DNA of 64,000 nt from Pseudomonadota bacterium (GTDB lineage Bacteria; Pseudomonadota; Gammaproteobacteria; Burkholderiales; Burkholderiaceae_C). The first letter of the stretch is position 1. Each line of letters begins with the position of its first letter. Location: NCBI GenBank assembly GCA_030538085.1, contig JAUNUR010000008.1, forward strand, positions 1 to 64,000, written 5' to 3'. Below the pieces are notes generated by a model. The model saw only the letters and a list, made by a program, of their open reading frames with translations. It was not told where the DNA came from and searched no databases. Made by a program: the position numbers and the translations under genes. Of the stretch, positions 1 to 11,483 are shown piece after piece.

Positions 1-682
1 GGCCGTAGCTCCAGATCTCGGGCAGCGCGCCGGCCTTGCCGACGAAGGGGTTGTCGGCTGGCACGCTGCCGTCCTTGCCCACGCGAATGATCTTGCCGTG
101 GTGGTTGTCCAGCGTCTGCGCGTCGTCGCGGCGTGAATAACGGTCGCCCAGCGTCATGAACAGCGTGCCGTCCGGGTTGCCATCCACCCGCCGCTCGACG
201 ATGCGGCAGCCAAAGTGCAGGCTGCTGCTGTATTTGGGCTGCTGGCTGAAGAGCACCTTCACATCGGTCAGGCGCTTGAGGTCGTCCGACAGGCGCGCGC
301 GGGCCAGCGCCGTGCTGTTGGTGGTGCCCTTGCCCGGCTCGCTGAAGCAAAAGTAGATCGTGCGGTTACGGGCGAAGTCCGTGTCGGTGATCACGTCCAG
401 CAAACCGCCCTGCCCGCTCGCCATCACCTCGGGCAGCCCCTGCAACGGTGGCTGCAACTTGCCATCGGCCCCCACCACGCGCATGCGGCCTGGGCGCTCG
501 GTCACCAGAAAACGCCCCTCGGGCAGAAAAGCCACCGCCCACGGGTGCTGCAAGCCGCTGGCCACCGTCTGCGCCTTGGGTACGGTGGCCTGCTGTGCCC
601 AGGCAAGCCACGGTGCCACGCACAACAGCAAGGCCACTGATTTGGCAGCGCCTGGCGCTGCGTGAAAGCGGACAAAGCCCAT
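1..682 (-). CDS. PQQ-dependent sugar dehydrogenase, N-terminal part (runs off window)
   Basis: Soluble YliI-type aldose sugar dehydrogenase, a six-bladed beta-propeller that oxidises sugars in the periplasm with PQQ. The visible 227 residues begin with a signal peptide (MGFVRFHAAPGAAK, then a hydrophobic stretch ending AWA) followed by ASGLQHPWAVAFLPEGRFLV, the usual first blade. Further on come GGLLDV, HFGCRIV, a GDRYSRRDDAQ stretch and HHGKIIRVGKDGSVPADNPF, all characteristic of this family. The ATG at 682 is preceded by an AAGGGG ribosome site. The C-terminal part lies before base 1. Family assignment is firm; the substrate is unknown. Confidence 0.87.
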   Translation of the reverse strand, partial: MGFVRFHAAPGAAKSVALLLCVAPWLAWAQQATVPKAQTVASGLQHPWAVAFLPEGRFLVTERPGRMRVVGADGKLQPPLQGLPEVMASGQGGLLDVITDTDFARNRTIYFCFSEPGKGTTNSTALARARLSDDLKRLTDVKVLFSQQPKYSSSLHFGCRIVERRVDGNPDGTLFMTLGDRYSRRDDAQTLDNHHGKIIRVGKDGSVPADNPFVGKAGALPEIWSYG

Positions 683-1116
683 ATTCACCCCTTGTTCAGC
701 CCGTGGCTCAGTGTCAGAGGCTGTATCCAAACTCCTCGCGCCGCGCTTGTCCCCGATCCGGGGCAATCGCTTACCGTGATGAATTTGAGGACAGCCTCTC
801 AGAAAGCCAGCAAGGTCCGCCGGCCAACGGTGCCACGAAAGTCCCCAAGGCGACAAAAACGCCCTCGGCACCCAGCCCACATCTTGCTTTACATCAGAAG
901 ACACCGTTAAACCCCTGTCGTTTGGTATGTTTTTTACACATGCACAGGGTAATCCCTCGATAATCGCGCGCATCCAAATGACAGTTGGACGGCGTGTTGT
1001 CCTACACTACGCCAGCCTCGCGAGCGAGGATCCAGCAACCAAAGTGTTCGACATCCGTGCAGGGTCTTGTCCCTGTCTTCATGCCGGACTGCAACCGTTT
1101 CGTCACAGACCAGTTC
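683..1116. other. Intergenic region, no gene seen
   Basis: The start of the sugar dehydrogenase and the start of the NlpC/P60 gene diverge from this 434-base stretch, so it must hold both promoters; no clear -35/-10 pair was picked out. It contains the repeat at 716-799. Open frames here have no ribosome site and no family resemblance. Confidence 0.5.
716..799. repeat. Short element with inverted ends AGAGGCTGT (family F, copy 1)
   Basis: Left end AGAGGCTGTATCCAAACTC and right end (complement) AGAGGCTGTCCTCAAATTC form imperfect terminal inverted repeats 84 bases apart. The left arm and the adjoining CTCGCGCCGCGCTTGTC match the end of the copy near 46920-46963. Confidence 0.6.
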
Positions 1117-1806
1117 ATGTCCAAGAAGAAGCTTGCCACACTGATTCTGCTTGCCGCCAGCCTGTCTGCCGCCCACGCCACTCCGGGACAGGACGAAATT
1201 GAAAAACTGCTGGCCCAGAAAGGGTTGACGTCCCAGTTGGGCAACACCATTCAGCAGGCCACCGACCGCGCCGCCAACCTGATCAAGAACGCCATGGGCG
1301 CGCTGGGCGTGCCGTATCGCATGGGCGGCACCTCGGCGGAAACGGGTTTCGATTGCAGCGGCTTCGTGCTCGCCATGTTCCAGCAGACCGCCGGCCTGGC
1401 ATTGCCGCGCACCGCCGCCGAGCAGGCTGCCGCCACCACCAAGATAGAAAAGGCCGATCTCCAGCCTGGCGACCTGGTGTTCTTCAACACCCTGCGCCGC
1501 GCCTACAGCCATGTTGGCATCTACATGGGCGACGGCAAATTCATCCACTCGCCCCGCAGCGGCGCCCAGGTTCGGGTCGAAAGCATGAACATCAGCTACT
1601 GGCAGCGCCGTTTCGACGGTGCCCGCCGCGTGCTGGTTGACGAGCAAACCTCCGCCACCACCACGGCATCAGCGCCGGCCACCTCGCGCGTGATCACGCG
1701 CGAATCGCCCGCTCCCACCACGGTGCGCCTGGGCGGCACCTTTGGCAAATCCAGCGCCACCTCTAGCAACCCGGCCAACCTGCCCAGCGACGGCGAGAGC
1801 ATCTGA
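1117..1806 (+). CDS. NlpC/P60 family cell-wall endopeptidase
   Basis: Secreted cysteine peptidase of 229 residues that should cleave D-Glu/mDAP-type bonds in peptidoglycan. A signal peptide (MSKKKLATLILLAASLSAAHA) is followed by a linker and the NlpC/P60 domain from about residue 55. The catalytic triad is visible: Cys80 in FDCSGF, His132 in YSHVGIY and His144 in KFIHSPRSG. The last 50 residues are a low-complexity Ser/Thr/Ala tail. The frame is open upstream to 985, but the ATG at 1117 directly precedes the Lys-rich start of the signal peptide, so it is preferred. It stands alone. Confidence 0.9.
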   Translation: MSKKKLATLILLAASLSAAHATPGQDEIEKLLAQKGLTSQLGNTIQQATDRAANLIKNAMGALGVPYRMGGTSAETGFDCSGFVLAMFQQTAGLALPRTAAEQAAATTKIEKADLQPGDLVFFNTLRRAYSHVGIYMGDGKFIHSPRSGAQVRVESMNISYWQRRFDGARRVLVDEQTSATTTASAPATSRVITRESPAPTTVRLGGTFGKSSATSSNPANLPSDGESI

Positions 1807-1887
1807 TCATTCTGAGCGGCCACTCGGGCGCTCATCGGAAACACATACAGGGTCCGCTTGGGCCCTGTTTTCATTCAGGTCGGCGCA

Positions 1888-2424
1888 TCAGTCGTCACCC
1901 GCATCCAGGCCGGGAAACAGTACCTCGGTAAAGCCAAAGCGCGTGAAATCGCGCACGCGCATGGGGTACAGCTTGCCGATCAGGTGATCGCATTCATGCT
2001 GCACCACCCGGGCGTGAAAGCCCTCGGCCTCGCGCTCAATGGGATCGCCATACGGATCGAAGCCGCTGTAGCGGATGCGCCGCCAGCGCGGCACCATCCC
2101 ACGCAAGCCCGGCACCGACAGGCAGCCTTCCCAGTCCTCTTCTTCCTCGTCGGACAGCGGCGTGATGACCGGATTGCACAGCACCGTGCATGGCACGGGC
2201 GGTGCGTCGGGATAGCGCGGGTTCACGGCGTCGGTGCCGAAGATGACCAGTTGCAGGTCAACCCCGATCTGCGGCGCCGCCAGCCCGGCGCCGTTCACCG
2301 CGCGCATGGTTTCGAACAGGTCGCGCACCAGCAGGTGCAGTTCATCGGTATCGAACGCGCGCACCGGCTGAACCACGCGCAGCAGGCGCGCATCGCCCAT
2401 TTTCAGAATGTCATGGATTGCCAT
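1888..2424 (-). CDS. def: Peptide deformylase
   Basis: Metalloenzyme that removes the formyl group from the N-terminal methionine of new proteins. All three signatures are present: [10 protein letters not shown] (motif I), EGCLSVPG with the metal-binding Cys (motif II) and QHECDHLIG with two metal-binding His and the catalytic Glu (motif III). Start [15 protein letters not shown] matches the second deformylase paralogue common in Burkholderiales; an ATG four codons upstream (2436) is possible and neither has a clear ribosome site. It is not beside fmt, so another def copy is likely elsewhere. Confidence 0.95.
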   Translation of the reverse strand: MAIHDILKMGDARLLRVVQPVRAFDTDELHLLVRDLFETMRAVNGAGLAAPQIGVDLQLVIFGTDAVNPRYPDAPPVPCTVLCNPVITPLSDEEEEDWEGCLSVPGLRGMVPRWRRIRYSGFDPYGDPIEREAEGFHARVVQHECDHLIGKLYPMRVRDFTRFGFTEVLFPGLDAGDD

Positions 2425-2460
2425 GGGGCCGATCATCGGGCATCGGCCATCGTTGCGCCG

Positions 2461-2847
2461 TCAGGGCCGGCGGATGCCGCCTTCGCGCCCACCCCGAAAG
2501 GCGCCGCCGTTGCCGGCATTGCCTTGCCAGCGGTTGCCGCGCCCCGGATTGCCGTGCCAGTGCCGATCTCCCCGGCCATGCCAGTGGCGCCCGCCACCCC
2601 AGATGCCCAGCGACATGCTGGGCCGCCAATAGGGCTGGTACACCGGCGCACCGTAGTAATACGTTGGCGCGCCGTAATACGTGCCTCCGTAGTACGGCGT
2701 ATACACCGTGCCTGAATAGACCACCGGCGCGCCGATCTCGTAAGGCTCCACCGGCGCCACCACGCAACCGCCCAGCAAGGCCAGCGCTGCACCGGCCACA
2801 CCCAGCGCTATGCGCCGTGCCAAGGAAGATGAACACTCAACCGCCAT
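2461..2847 (-). CDS. Putative lipoprotein rich in Gly, Tyr, His and Trp
   Basis: Small exported protein of 128 residues. The N-terminus MAVECSSSLARRIALGVAGAA ends in a lipobox LLGGC, so it is probably lipid-anchored. The mature part has a Tyr-rich section (YGGTYYGAPTYYYGAP) and then a Gly/Arg/His/Asn-rich tail; no catalytic motif is seen. The start at 2847 has an AGGAG site about 8 bases upstream; the longer frame to 2889 lacks one. Such proteins are common in Comamonadaceae and their function is unknown. Confidence 0.72.
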   Translation of the reverse strand: MAVECSSSLARRIALGVAGAALALLGGCVVAPVEPYEIGAPVVYSGTVYTPYYGGTYYGAPTYYYGAPVYQPYWRPSMSLGIWGGGRHWHGRGDRHWHGNPGRGNRWQGNAGNGGAFRGGREGGIRRP

Positions 2848-2975
2848 GTCCGCTGCTCCTGTGAATTCCATGTCCAATTGAAAACCCAACCGTCGTTACC
2901 CCAGTGAAGACCGAAGGGCTGACTGTTGGAACCTGGAACTGGAATAAGGTTTCAGCAGCAGGCGACTGCTGATGC

Positions 2976-3154
2976 TATTGAGATTTTCAAAAATCACGAC
3001 AGCGCGGGCCATCAGAAAAAGCCTCTCACATCCCCTCGTCATTGCGGCGAAGGCCGCAATCCATAGGGGCGTCACCTTGACACGGTGGTTGACCCACGGA
3101 CACCGTGTGGATTGCGGCCTTCGCCGCAATGACGGGATGAGGTGAAGGCATTAC
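2976..3154. repeat. Palindromic element with GCGGCGAAGGCCGC cores (family B, copy 1)
   Basis: Begins CTATTGAGATTTTCAAAAAT and has two facing copies of a hairpin core GTCATTGCGGCGAAGGCCGC, separated by a short spacer containing GACACGGTG. It matches the elements at 27461-27668 and 53336-53543 in opposite orientation, but lacks their outer 25 bases on one side. Confidence 0.85.
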
Positions 3155-3160
3155 ATCTTT

Positions 3161-3241
3161 GTCATTGCAGCGCAGCGAAGTCATTTGTCATGCGGCGCCA
3201 GCCGCAGTCATTGGTCATCATCTCGAACGCAAAACGGTATG
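3161..3241. repeat. ATGAC-rich repeat (family C, copy 1)
   Basis: Contains TTTGTCATTG, GCAGCGAAGTCATTTGTCAT and the palindrome GCGGCGCCAGCCGC, then ends GAACGCAAAACGGTAT. The same blocks recur at 38998-39110, 43183-43260 and 53132-53238. It touches the family B element before it. Confidence 0.75.
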
Positions 3242-3246
3242 AACGG

Positions 3247-6290
<3,044 letters not shown>

Positions 6291-6463
6291 TTACTCCGTC
6301 CCTGCTTCAAAACATCCATGACCGCCATCCCGGTGAAGGCCGGAATCCATGTCTGCACGCACACGCTGATCACCCATGCTCGGCACATCATCATGGCGTG
6401 CAATCCGCATCATGCACGGCCGTCAGACCGTCTCCCGGCATGTCAGGCCCGCGCCACGGCGGA

Positions 6464-7591
6464 TCAACTGAACAGCCGCCGCGCCTGCGGCGAGCCCGCC
6501 GCCAGGTCGTGTGATTCGAGCGTGGTGTACAGGTGCACCAGGTCGGCGCCAATGGCGTCGATCACCTGTGGCTGCAGCGGCTTGCCGGTGTCGTCGGTGA
6601 TCACGCCATCCATCGAGCGGGCCAGCGCCTCGGCCACCTCGCGCAAGCGCGCGAAGGGCTCCAGCCCGCGCGGCACCTGCGGAACGTCCAGGCTGAGCGA
6701 TACCTCGCGCAAGGCCGTGCGGGCCGGGTCATCGGCCAGCGCGGCCTGGGCGTCGAAGAACAGGCTCAGCACGGGCGGCATGCCCTCCAGGGGCGATGGC
6801 AACACCATGCGGCCCGGGATGACGCCCGGCACGAACCCCAGGCGCCCCGCGTGCTGGTGCACGTAGCCGGGGCTCCAGGCCGCGTGGCGCGCCCGCAGCA
6901 CGAAGCCAAGCTGCGCATCGTGCTGGCTGGCGAACTGATCCAGCTCTCGGGCGCGGGCCACTTCGTGCAGCATGTCGCCAAACTCGGGTGTGGCGCCCAG
7001 CGCATCGGCCAGCGCCTGGATTTTCATGACGAATTCGGAGTATTCGATCTCGTTCAGCGCGCCCGTGCGGTTGGCCAGTTGCACGCCGGCCTGCAGGTAC
7101 TGGTAGCGCGCGCCCGGCGTGGGGTGTTCCCAGGGGTCGATGACCTCCTCGCGCCCTTCCACCGCCAGCGGTTTGCTGCCAACCCGCCGCGTCACGGGCA
7201 GGGCCGCCAGCACCGCGTCGCCCGACACCTGGTGTCCGTACAGGTGCAGCGGCACGATCACGTCGATCAGCGCGTCCAGCCCCGGCGTGCGGTCGTGCAG
7301 CGGGGTCAGCGCCAGCGTGGAGGTGGTGGCGAACGTGGGGGGCGTCCGGTCGTCGAAGTCGGGGTCGAACGCCGGCTCCAGCCGCGCGGACGGCCCGAAA
7401 CCGGAGTCGTCATCCCGCGCTGGCGCGGGCGCTGCCGGCGAGGGAGCGGCTGGCCGGCGGGGCGGCGCCTGATCGGGTTCGGGCTCGGCCTGGCGCGGCT
7501 CGTTGCGGCGCGTGTTCCAGGTGTTGTAGGCGATCACGCCTCCCAGAATCAAACCACCAGCGACGGCCAGACCGACCTGCAAAGAACTCAT
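6464..7591 (-). CDS. zipA: ZipA-like cell division protein
   Basis: Membrane-anchored protein of 375 residues that probably tethers FtsZ to the inner membrane. An N-terminal membrane segment (SLQVGLAVAGGLILGGVIAY) is followed by a Pro/Ala-rich linker to about residue 75 and a globular C-terminal region that fits the ZipA FtsZ-binding domain (GYVHQHAGRLGFVPG, LSLFFDAQAAL, SLDVPQVPRG, ARSMDGVITDDTGKPL). Location between smc and ligA is typical for zipA in betaproteobacteria. The ATG at 7591 has a GGAG site; an upstream ATG at 7612 lies in a repeat and lacks one. Confidence 0.8.
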   Translation of the reverse strand: MSSLQVGLAVAGGLILGGVIAYNTWNTRRNEPRQAEPEPDQAPPRRPAAPSPAAPAPARDDDSGFGPSARLEPAFDPDFDDRTPPTFATTSTLALTPLHDRTPGLDALIDVIVPLHLYGHQVSGDAVLAALPVTRRVGSKPLAVEGREEVIDPWEHPTPGARYQYLQAGVQLANRTGALNEIEYSEFVMKIQALADALGATPEFGDMLHEVARARELDQFASQHDAQLGFVLRARHAAWSPGYVHQHAGRLGFVPGVIPGRMVLPSPLEGMPPVLSLFFDAQAALADDPARTALREVSLSLDVPQVPRGLEPFARLREVAEALARSMDGVITDDTGKPLQPQVIDAIGADLVHLYTTLESHDLAAGSPQARRLFS

Positions 7592-7611
7592 GGCTTGCGC
7601 TCCGCGCTGCA

Positions 7612-7694
7612 CGGTTGGGCGTTCAGCGTTGGGCGTTGAGCGCGAACAGCCTGCTGCTCCACGCCGAACGCCGAACGCTGAACGCTGAACCTCT
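7612..7694. repeat. Inverted array of 7-bp units (family A, copy 2)
   Basis: Left arm GTTGGGC, GTTCAGC, GTTGGGC, GTTGAGC; right arm the complement of GTTCAGC, GTTCAGC, GTTCGGC, GTTCGGC. It fills the gap between the smc stop and the zipA start, so the smc-zipA transcript should carry a strong hairpin there. Confidence 0.85.
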
Positions 7695-7697
7695 TGT

Positions 7698-10600
7698 TCA
7701 TGCTTCTGCCATGCCCACAGCCGATTCCATATCGACCGCCACGATGCGCGACACGCCCTGCTCCTGCATCGTCACGCCTATCAACTGCTCGGCCATTTCC
7801 ATGGCGATCTTGTTGTGGCTGATGAACAGGAACTGCGTGCCCTGCCCGCTCATCTTGGTGACGAGCTTGGCATAGCGCTCGGTGTTGGCGTCATCCAGCG
7901 GCGCATCGACTTCGTCCAGCAGGCAGAACGGCGCCGGGTTGAGCTGGAAGATGGCGAACACCAGCGCGATCGCGGTCAGCGCCTTCTCGCCGCCCGACAG
8001 CAGGTGGATGGTCTGGTTCTTCTTGCCAGGCGGCTGCGCCATCACCTGCACGCCGGAGTCGAGGATTTCCTCGCCCGTCATCACCAGCTTGGCGTGGCCC
8101 CCACCGAACAGCTCGGGGAACATGCGGCCGAAGTGCTCGTTGACGGTGTTGAAGGTGCTGCCCAGCAGCTCGCGCGTTTCGCCGTCGATCTTCTTGATGG
8201 CGTCTTCCAGCGTGGTCATCGCCTCGGTCAGGTCGGCGTGCTGCGCATCTAAAAACTGCTTGCGCTCGCGCGCCGTGGTCAGCTCGTCCAGCGCGGCCAA
8301 GTTGACCGCTCCAAGAGCCTGCACGTCGCGGTGCAGGCGGTCGATCTCGCCCTGCAGGCCTTGCAGGCGAACGTTGCCCTCAAGGATGGATTGCTCCACC
8401 GCCGCCAGGTCGGCCTCGGCGTCGGTCAGCAGTTGCGTGTACTGCTCTGTCCCTAAGCGCGCGGCCTGCTCTTTCAGCTGCAGCTCGGTGATGCGGGCGC
8501 GCAGCGGGTCGAGTTCGCGCTCCAGCGTCAGGCGGCGCTCGTCTGACGCGCGCAGCTTGGCGGTGAGGTCGTCGTAGGTGCTGCGCTGCGCGCCCAGGGC
8601 CTGTTCGCGCTCCATTTTTAGGGCCAGCGCGCTTTGCAGGCCGGCCTGCGCGGCGGCGTCGGTCAGGCGCGTCAGCTCTTCCTGCGCGCGCTGCTGCTCG
8701 GCCTCGATGCCGGCGGTCTGCTGGCCGGCGGTGTCGATGGTGCGGGCCAGCTCGGCGCGGCGCGCCTCCAGGCTGCGCTGGGCAAAAGTGGCCTCCTGCG
8801 CCTGGCGCTCCAGGCTGCGCTGCTGCTCGCGCGCCTCGGCCAGCTTGCGTTCGGCCTCGATCACGCGCTCGTCCAACTGGGCGTGGCGCTCCTGCGTGTC
8901 GGCGAGCTGCATGTCCAGCTCTTCGAAACGCGCTTCGGCGGTCACGCGGCGCTCCTGCAGGTCGCCCAAGGACGCATCGACCTCGGCCAGGTCGCCCGCG
9001 ATCTGCTCGCTGCGGGCGCGGGTCTGCTCGGCCAGCTGCGTCAGGCGCAGGGTTTCGACCTGCAGCTCGTGGGCCCGCTGCTGCGCCTCGGCGGCCTCGC
9101 GGCGCGTGGTGACGAGGCGCTGGCTGGCATCGCTGTACCCCGCTTCGGCCTTGACCAGCGCGTTGCGCGCCTCGTCGCTGATGAGCGATTGCGCGCGCAA
9201 TTGCTTCTCGATGTTCTCGATCTCCTGCGCGCGCGCCAGCAGGCCGGCCTGCTCCGAATCGGGGGCGTAGAAGCTGACGCTGTGCGCGGTGACGCAATGG
9301 CCGCTTTGCACGTAGATGGCGTCGCCGCTTTGCAGTTGCATGCGCGCGGCGAGGGCATCTTCCAGACTGCTGGCGGTGTAGCAGCCGGCCAGCCAGTCGG
9401 ACAGCAGCGCCTTCTGCCCCGCATCGTTCAGGCGCAGCAGGTCGGCCAGGCGCGGCAGGCTGCTGGCTTTCTCGGGCAGCGCGGCGCTGGGCGGGTTGTA
9501 GAAAGCCAGTTTGGCCGGCGGCGCATCGGCGGCGAAGGCGCGCACCATGTCGAGGCGGCTGACTTCGAGCGCGCTCATGCGCTCGCGCAGCGCGGCCTCC
9601 AGCGCGTTCTCCCAGCCGGGCTCGACGTGGATGCGGCTCCACAGGCCTTGCAGGCCGTCCAGCCCGTGCTTCTGCAGCCAGGGCCTGAGCTTGCCGTCGG
9701 TCTTCACGCGCTCTTGCAGCGCCTTGAGTGCCTCCAGCCGCGCCGACAGGTCGGCCAGCTTGGCGCTTTCGCTGTTCACGGCCTGCTGCGCGGCGCGGCG
9801 GGCTTCATCGAGCAGCGGCACGCTGTCCTGCAGTTCACCCAGACGGGCGTCGGTGACCTCGGCCGTTTCCTGCGCGCTGCTGAGTTGTTGTTGCAGATTC
9901 AGCAGGCGCTGTTCATCCGGCGCGGCCAGCGCGTTCTTGTCGGCGCTGAGCTTTTCGCGCCGGGCGTTCAGCTGGCGCGTCTGCTCCTCGATGCCGCGCT
10001 GCTCGGCGGCCAGCACCTGAATCTGCTGCTGCACCTGCCCCACGGCGGTGCGCTGCTCGGCCGACTTGGCCTGTGCACCGCGCAGCGCTTCTTCCAGATC
10101 GGGCAAGGCGCCCTGCTGCTCTTCGAGCTGCGCGGCCAGGGTGATGGATTTCTCTTCGGCCTCGGCACCCTGTGCGGCCAGGTTTTCAATCTCGGCTTCG
10201 GCTTCGTCCTTGCGCGCGGCCCATTGAGCAACCTGCTCCTTCAACTGCACCAGCCGCGCCTCGGCACGCTGGCGGCCTTCGACGACGAAGCGGATCTCGG
10301 CCTCCAGCCGGCCGACTTCGGCGCTGGCCTCGTACAGCAGGCCCTGCGCCTGATTCACCTGGTCGCCAGCAGCGTAGTGCGCCTGGCGGATGGTTTCCAG
10401 ATCGGCTTCGACATGGCGCAAGTCGGCCACGCGCGATTCGAGGTCGTTGACGGCCTTCTCTGCCTCTTGCTTAAGCTTGCCCTGCCCTTCCTCAGCCTCG
10501 GCGCGTTTGAGAAACCAGAGCTGGTTCTGTTTGAGCGTGGCCGACGCTTGCAGCGCGTGGTACTGCTGCGCCACCTCGGCCTGCTTTTCCAGCTTCTCCA

Positions 10601-11213
10601 GGTTGGCGTTCAGTTCGCGCAGGATATCCTCGACGCGGGTCAGGTTCTCGCGCGTGTCGGCCAGGCGGTTCTCGGTCTCACGGCGGCGTTCCTTGTATTT
10701 GCTGACACCAGCGGCTTCTTCCAGGAACAAGCGCAGTTCTTCAGGGCGCGATTCAATAATGCGGCTGATCGTGCCCTGGCCGATGATGGCGTAGGCGCGC
10801 GGACCCAGGCCTGTGCCCAGGAACACGTCCTGCACGTCGCGCCGGCGCACCGGCTGGTTGTTGATGTAGTAGCTGGAGTTGCCGTCGCGTGTTAGCACGC
10901 GCTTGACCGAAATCTCGGTGAACTGGCTCCACTGGCCGCCAGCGCGGTGGTCGCTGTTGTCGAACACCAGCTCCACCGACGAGCGCGAGGCCGGCTTGCG
11001 CGTGGTCGTGCCGTTGAAGATGACGTCCTGCATCGACTCGCCGCGCAACTCGGACGCGCGGGACTCGCCCAGCACCCAGCGCACGGCGTCCATGATGTTG
11101 GACTTGCCGCAGCCGTTGGGCCCCACCACGCCGACCAGCTGGCCGGGCAGCATGAAGTTGGTGGGCTCGGCGAAGGACTTGAAGCCCGAGAGCTTGATGG
11201 AGTTGAGGCGCAC
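7698..11213 (-). CDS. smc: Chromosome segregation protein SMC
   Basis: Large ABC-type ATPase (1171 residues) that compacts and segregates the chromosome, normally with ScpA and ScpB. Walker A GPNGCGKS lies near residue 34, then two long coiled coils separated by a hinge around residues 500-650, the ABC signature LSGGEKAL and Walker B CLLDEVDAPLDDAN at the C-terminus. The start is GTG at 11213 (VRLNSIKLSGFKSFAEPTNF), the conserved beginning of the family, with GAGGG about 10 bases upstream. The frame stays open upstream to 11303, but those residues have no family counterpart. Confidence 0.96.
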   Translation of the reverse strand: MRLNSIKLSGFKSFAEPTNFMLPGQLVGVVGPNGCGKSNIMDAVRWVLGESRASELRGESMQDVIFNGTTTRKPASRSSVELVFDNSDHRAGGQWSQFTEISVKRVLTRDGNSSYYINNQPVRRRDVQDVFLGTGLGPRAYAIIGQGTISRIIESRPEELRLFLEEAAGVSKYKERRRETENRLADTRENLTRVEDILRELNANLEKLEKQAEVAQQYHALQASATLKQNQLWFLKRAEAEEGQGKLKQEAEKAVNDLESRVADLRHVEADLETIRQAHYAAGDQVNQAQGLLYEASAEVGRLEAEIRFVVEGRQRAEARLVQLKEQVAQWAARKDEAEAEIENLAAQGAEAEEKSITLAAQLEEQQGALPDLEEALRGAQAKSAEQRTAVGQVQQQIQVLAAEQRGIEEQTRQLNARREKLSADKNALAAPDEQRLLNLQQQLSSAQETAEVTDARLGELQDSVPLLDEARRAAQQAVNSESAKLADLSARLEALKALQERVKTDGKLRPWLQKHGLDGLQGLWSRIHVEPGWENALEAALRERMSALEVSRLDMVRAFAADAPPAKLAFYNPPSAALPEKASSLPRLADLLRLNDAGQKALLSDWLAGCYTASSLEDALAARMQLQSGDAIYVQSGHCVTAHSVSFYAPDSEQAGLLARAQEIENIEKQLRAQSLISDEARNALVKAEAGYSDASQRLVTTRREAAEAQQRAHELQVETLRLTQLAEQTRARSEQIAGDLAEVDASLGDLQERRVTAEARFEELDMQLADTQERHAQLDERVIEAERKLAEAREQQRSLERQAQEATFAQRSLEARRAELARTIDTAGQQTAGIEAEQQRAQEELTRLTDAAAQAGLQSALALKMEREQALGAQRSTYDDLTAKLRASDERRLTLERELDPLRARITELQLKEQAARLGTEQYTQLLTDAEADLAAVEQSILEGNVRLQGLQGEIDRLHRDVQALGAVNLAALDELTTARERKQFLDAQHADLTEAMTTLEDAIKKIDGETRELLGSTFNTVNEHFGRMFPELFGGGHAKLVMTGEEILDSGVQVMAQPPGKKNQTIHLLSGGEKALTAIALVFAIFQLNPAPFCLLDEVDAPLDDANTERYAKLVTKMSGQGTQFLFISHNKIAMEMAEQLIGVTMQEQGVSRIVAVDMESAVGMAEA

Positions 11214-11334
11214 TACGCTGACGGCCCTCGGGCCAGAGAAAAGGGCGGAGCAAACCGTTAATGATACCGCGCAGATACCCCTGCAGGCGGGGCCGCAGGA
11301 CAACTAAAACGCGCTGTTTCAGCGGCGATTCGGG

Positions 11335-11466
11335 GCCTTTTGGGAACGTACCTGGCACCGATGCGGTGATCGTCCTGAGGGGCAGGAACGGGCTTGCCCG
11401 TGATCAGCCTTGGCTCAAGGGGAAGCGCCGCCATCGCGGGCAAGCACGCTCCCAAAAGGGGCGAGA
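11335..11466. repeat. REP doublet resembling Pseudomonas REP sequences (family E)
   Basis: Facing ends CCTTTTGGGAACGT and (complement) CCTTTTGGGAGCGTGC, each followed by a GGGCTTGCCCG or GCTTGCCCGCGAT palindrome, bracket about 130 bases between the smc start and the cbiB stop. The unit GGGAGCGTGCTTGCCCGCGA is very like the REP repeats known from Pseudomonas. Confidence 0.7.
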
Positions 11467-11483
11467 CCGCAGGCCGCGAACAC

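Larger units (their letters stand above)
2848..3246. other. Intergenic region made mostly of repeats
   Basis: About 400 bases between the lipoprotein and mak. It is largely filled by two unrelated repeat elements described separately (2976-3154 and 3161-3241). No gene is seen; the short open frames are translations of the repeats. Confidence 0.7.

Noticed and set aside
8634..10895. Long open frame (753 codons) on the plus strand across smc
   Set aside because: Antisense to the coiled-coil part of smc; high GC and biased third positions create such frames. No ribosome site and no family motifs.
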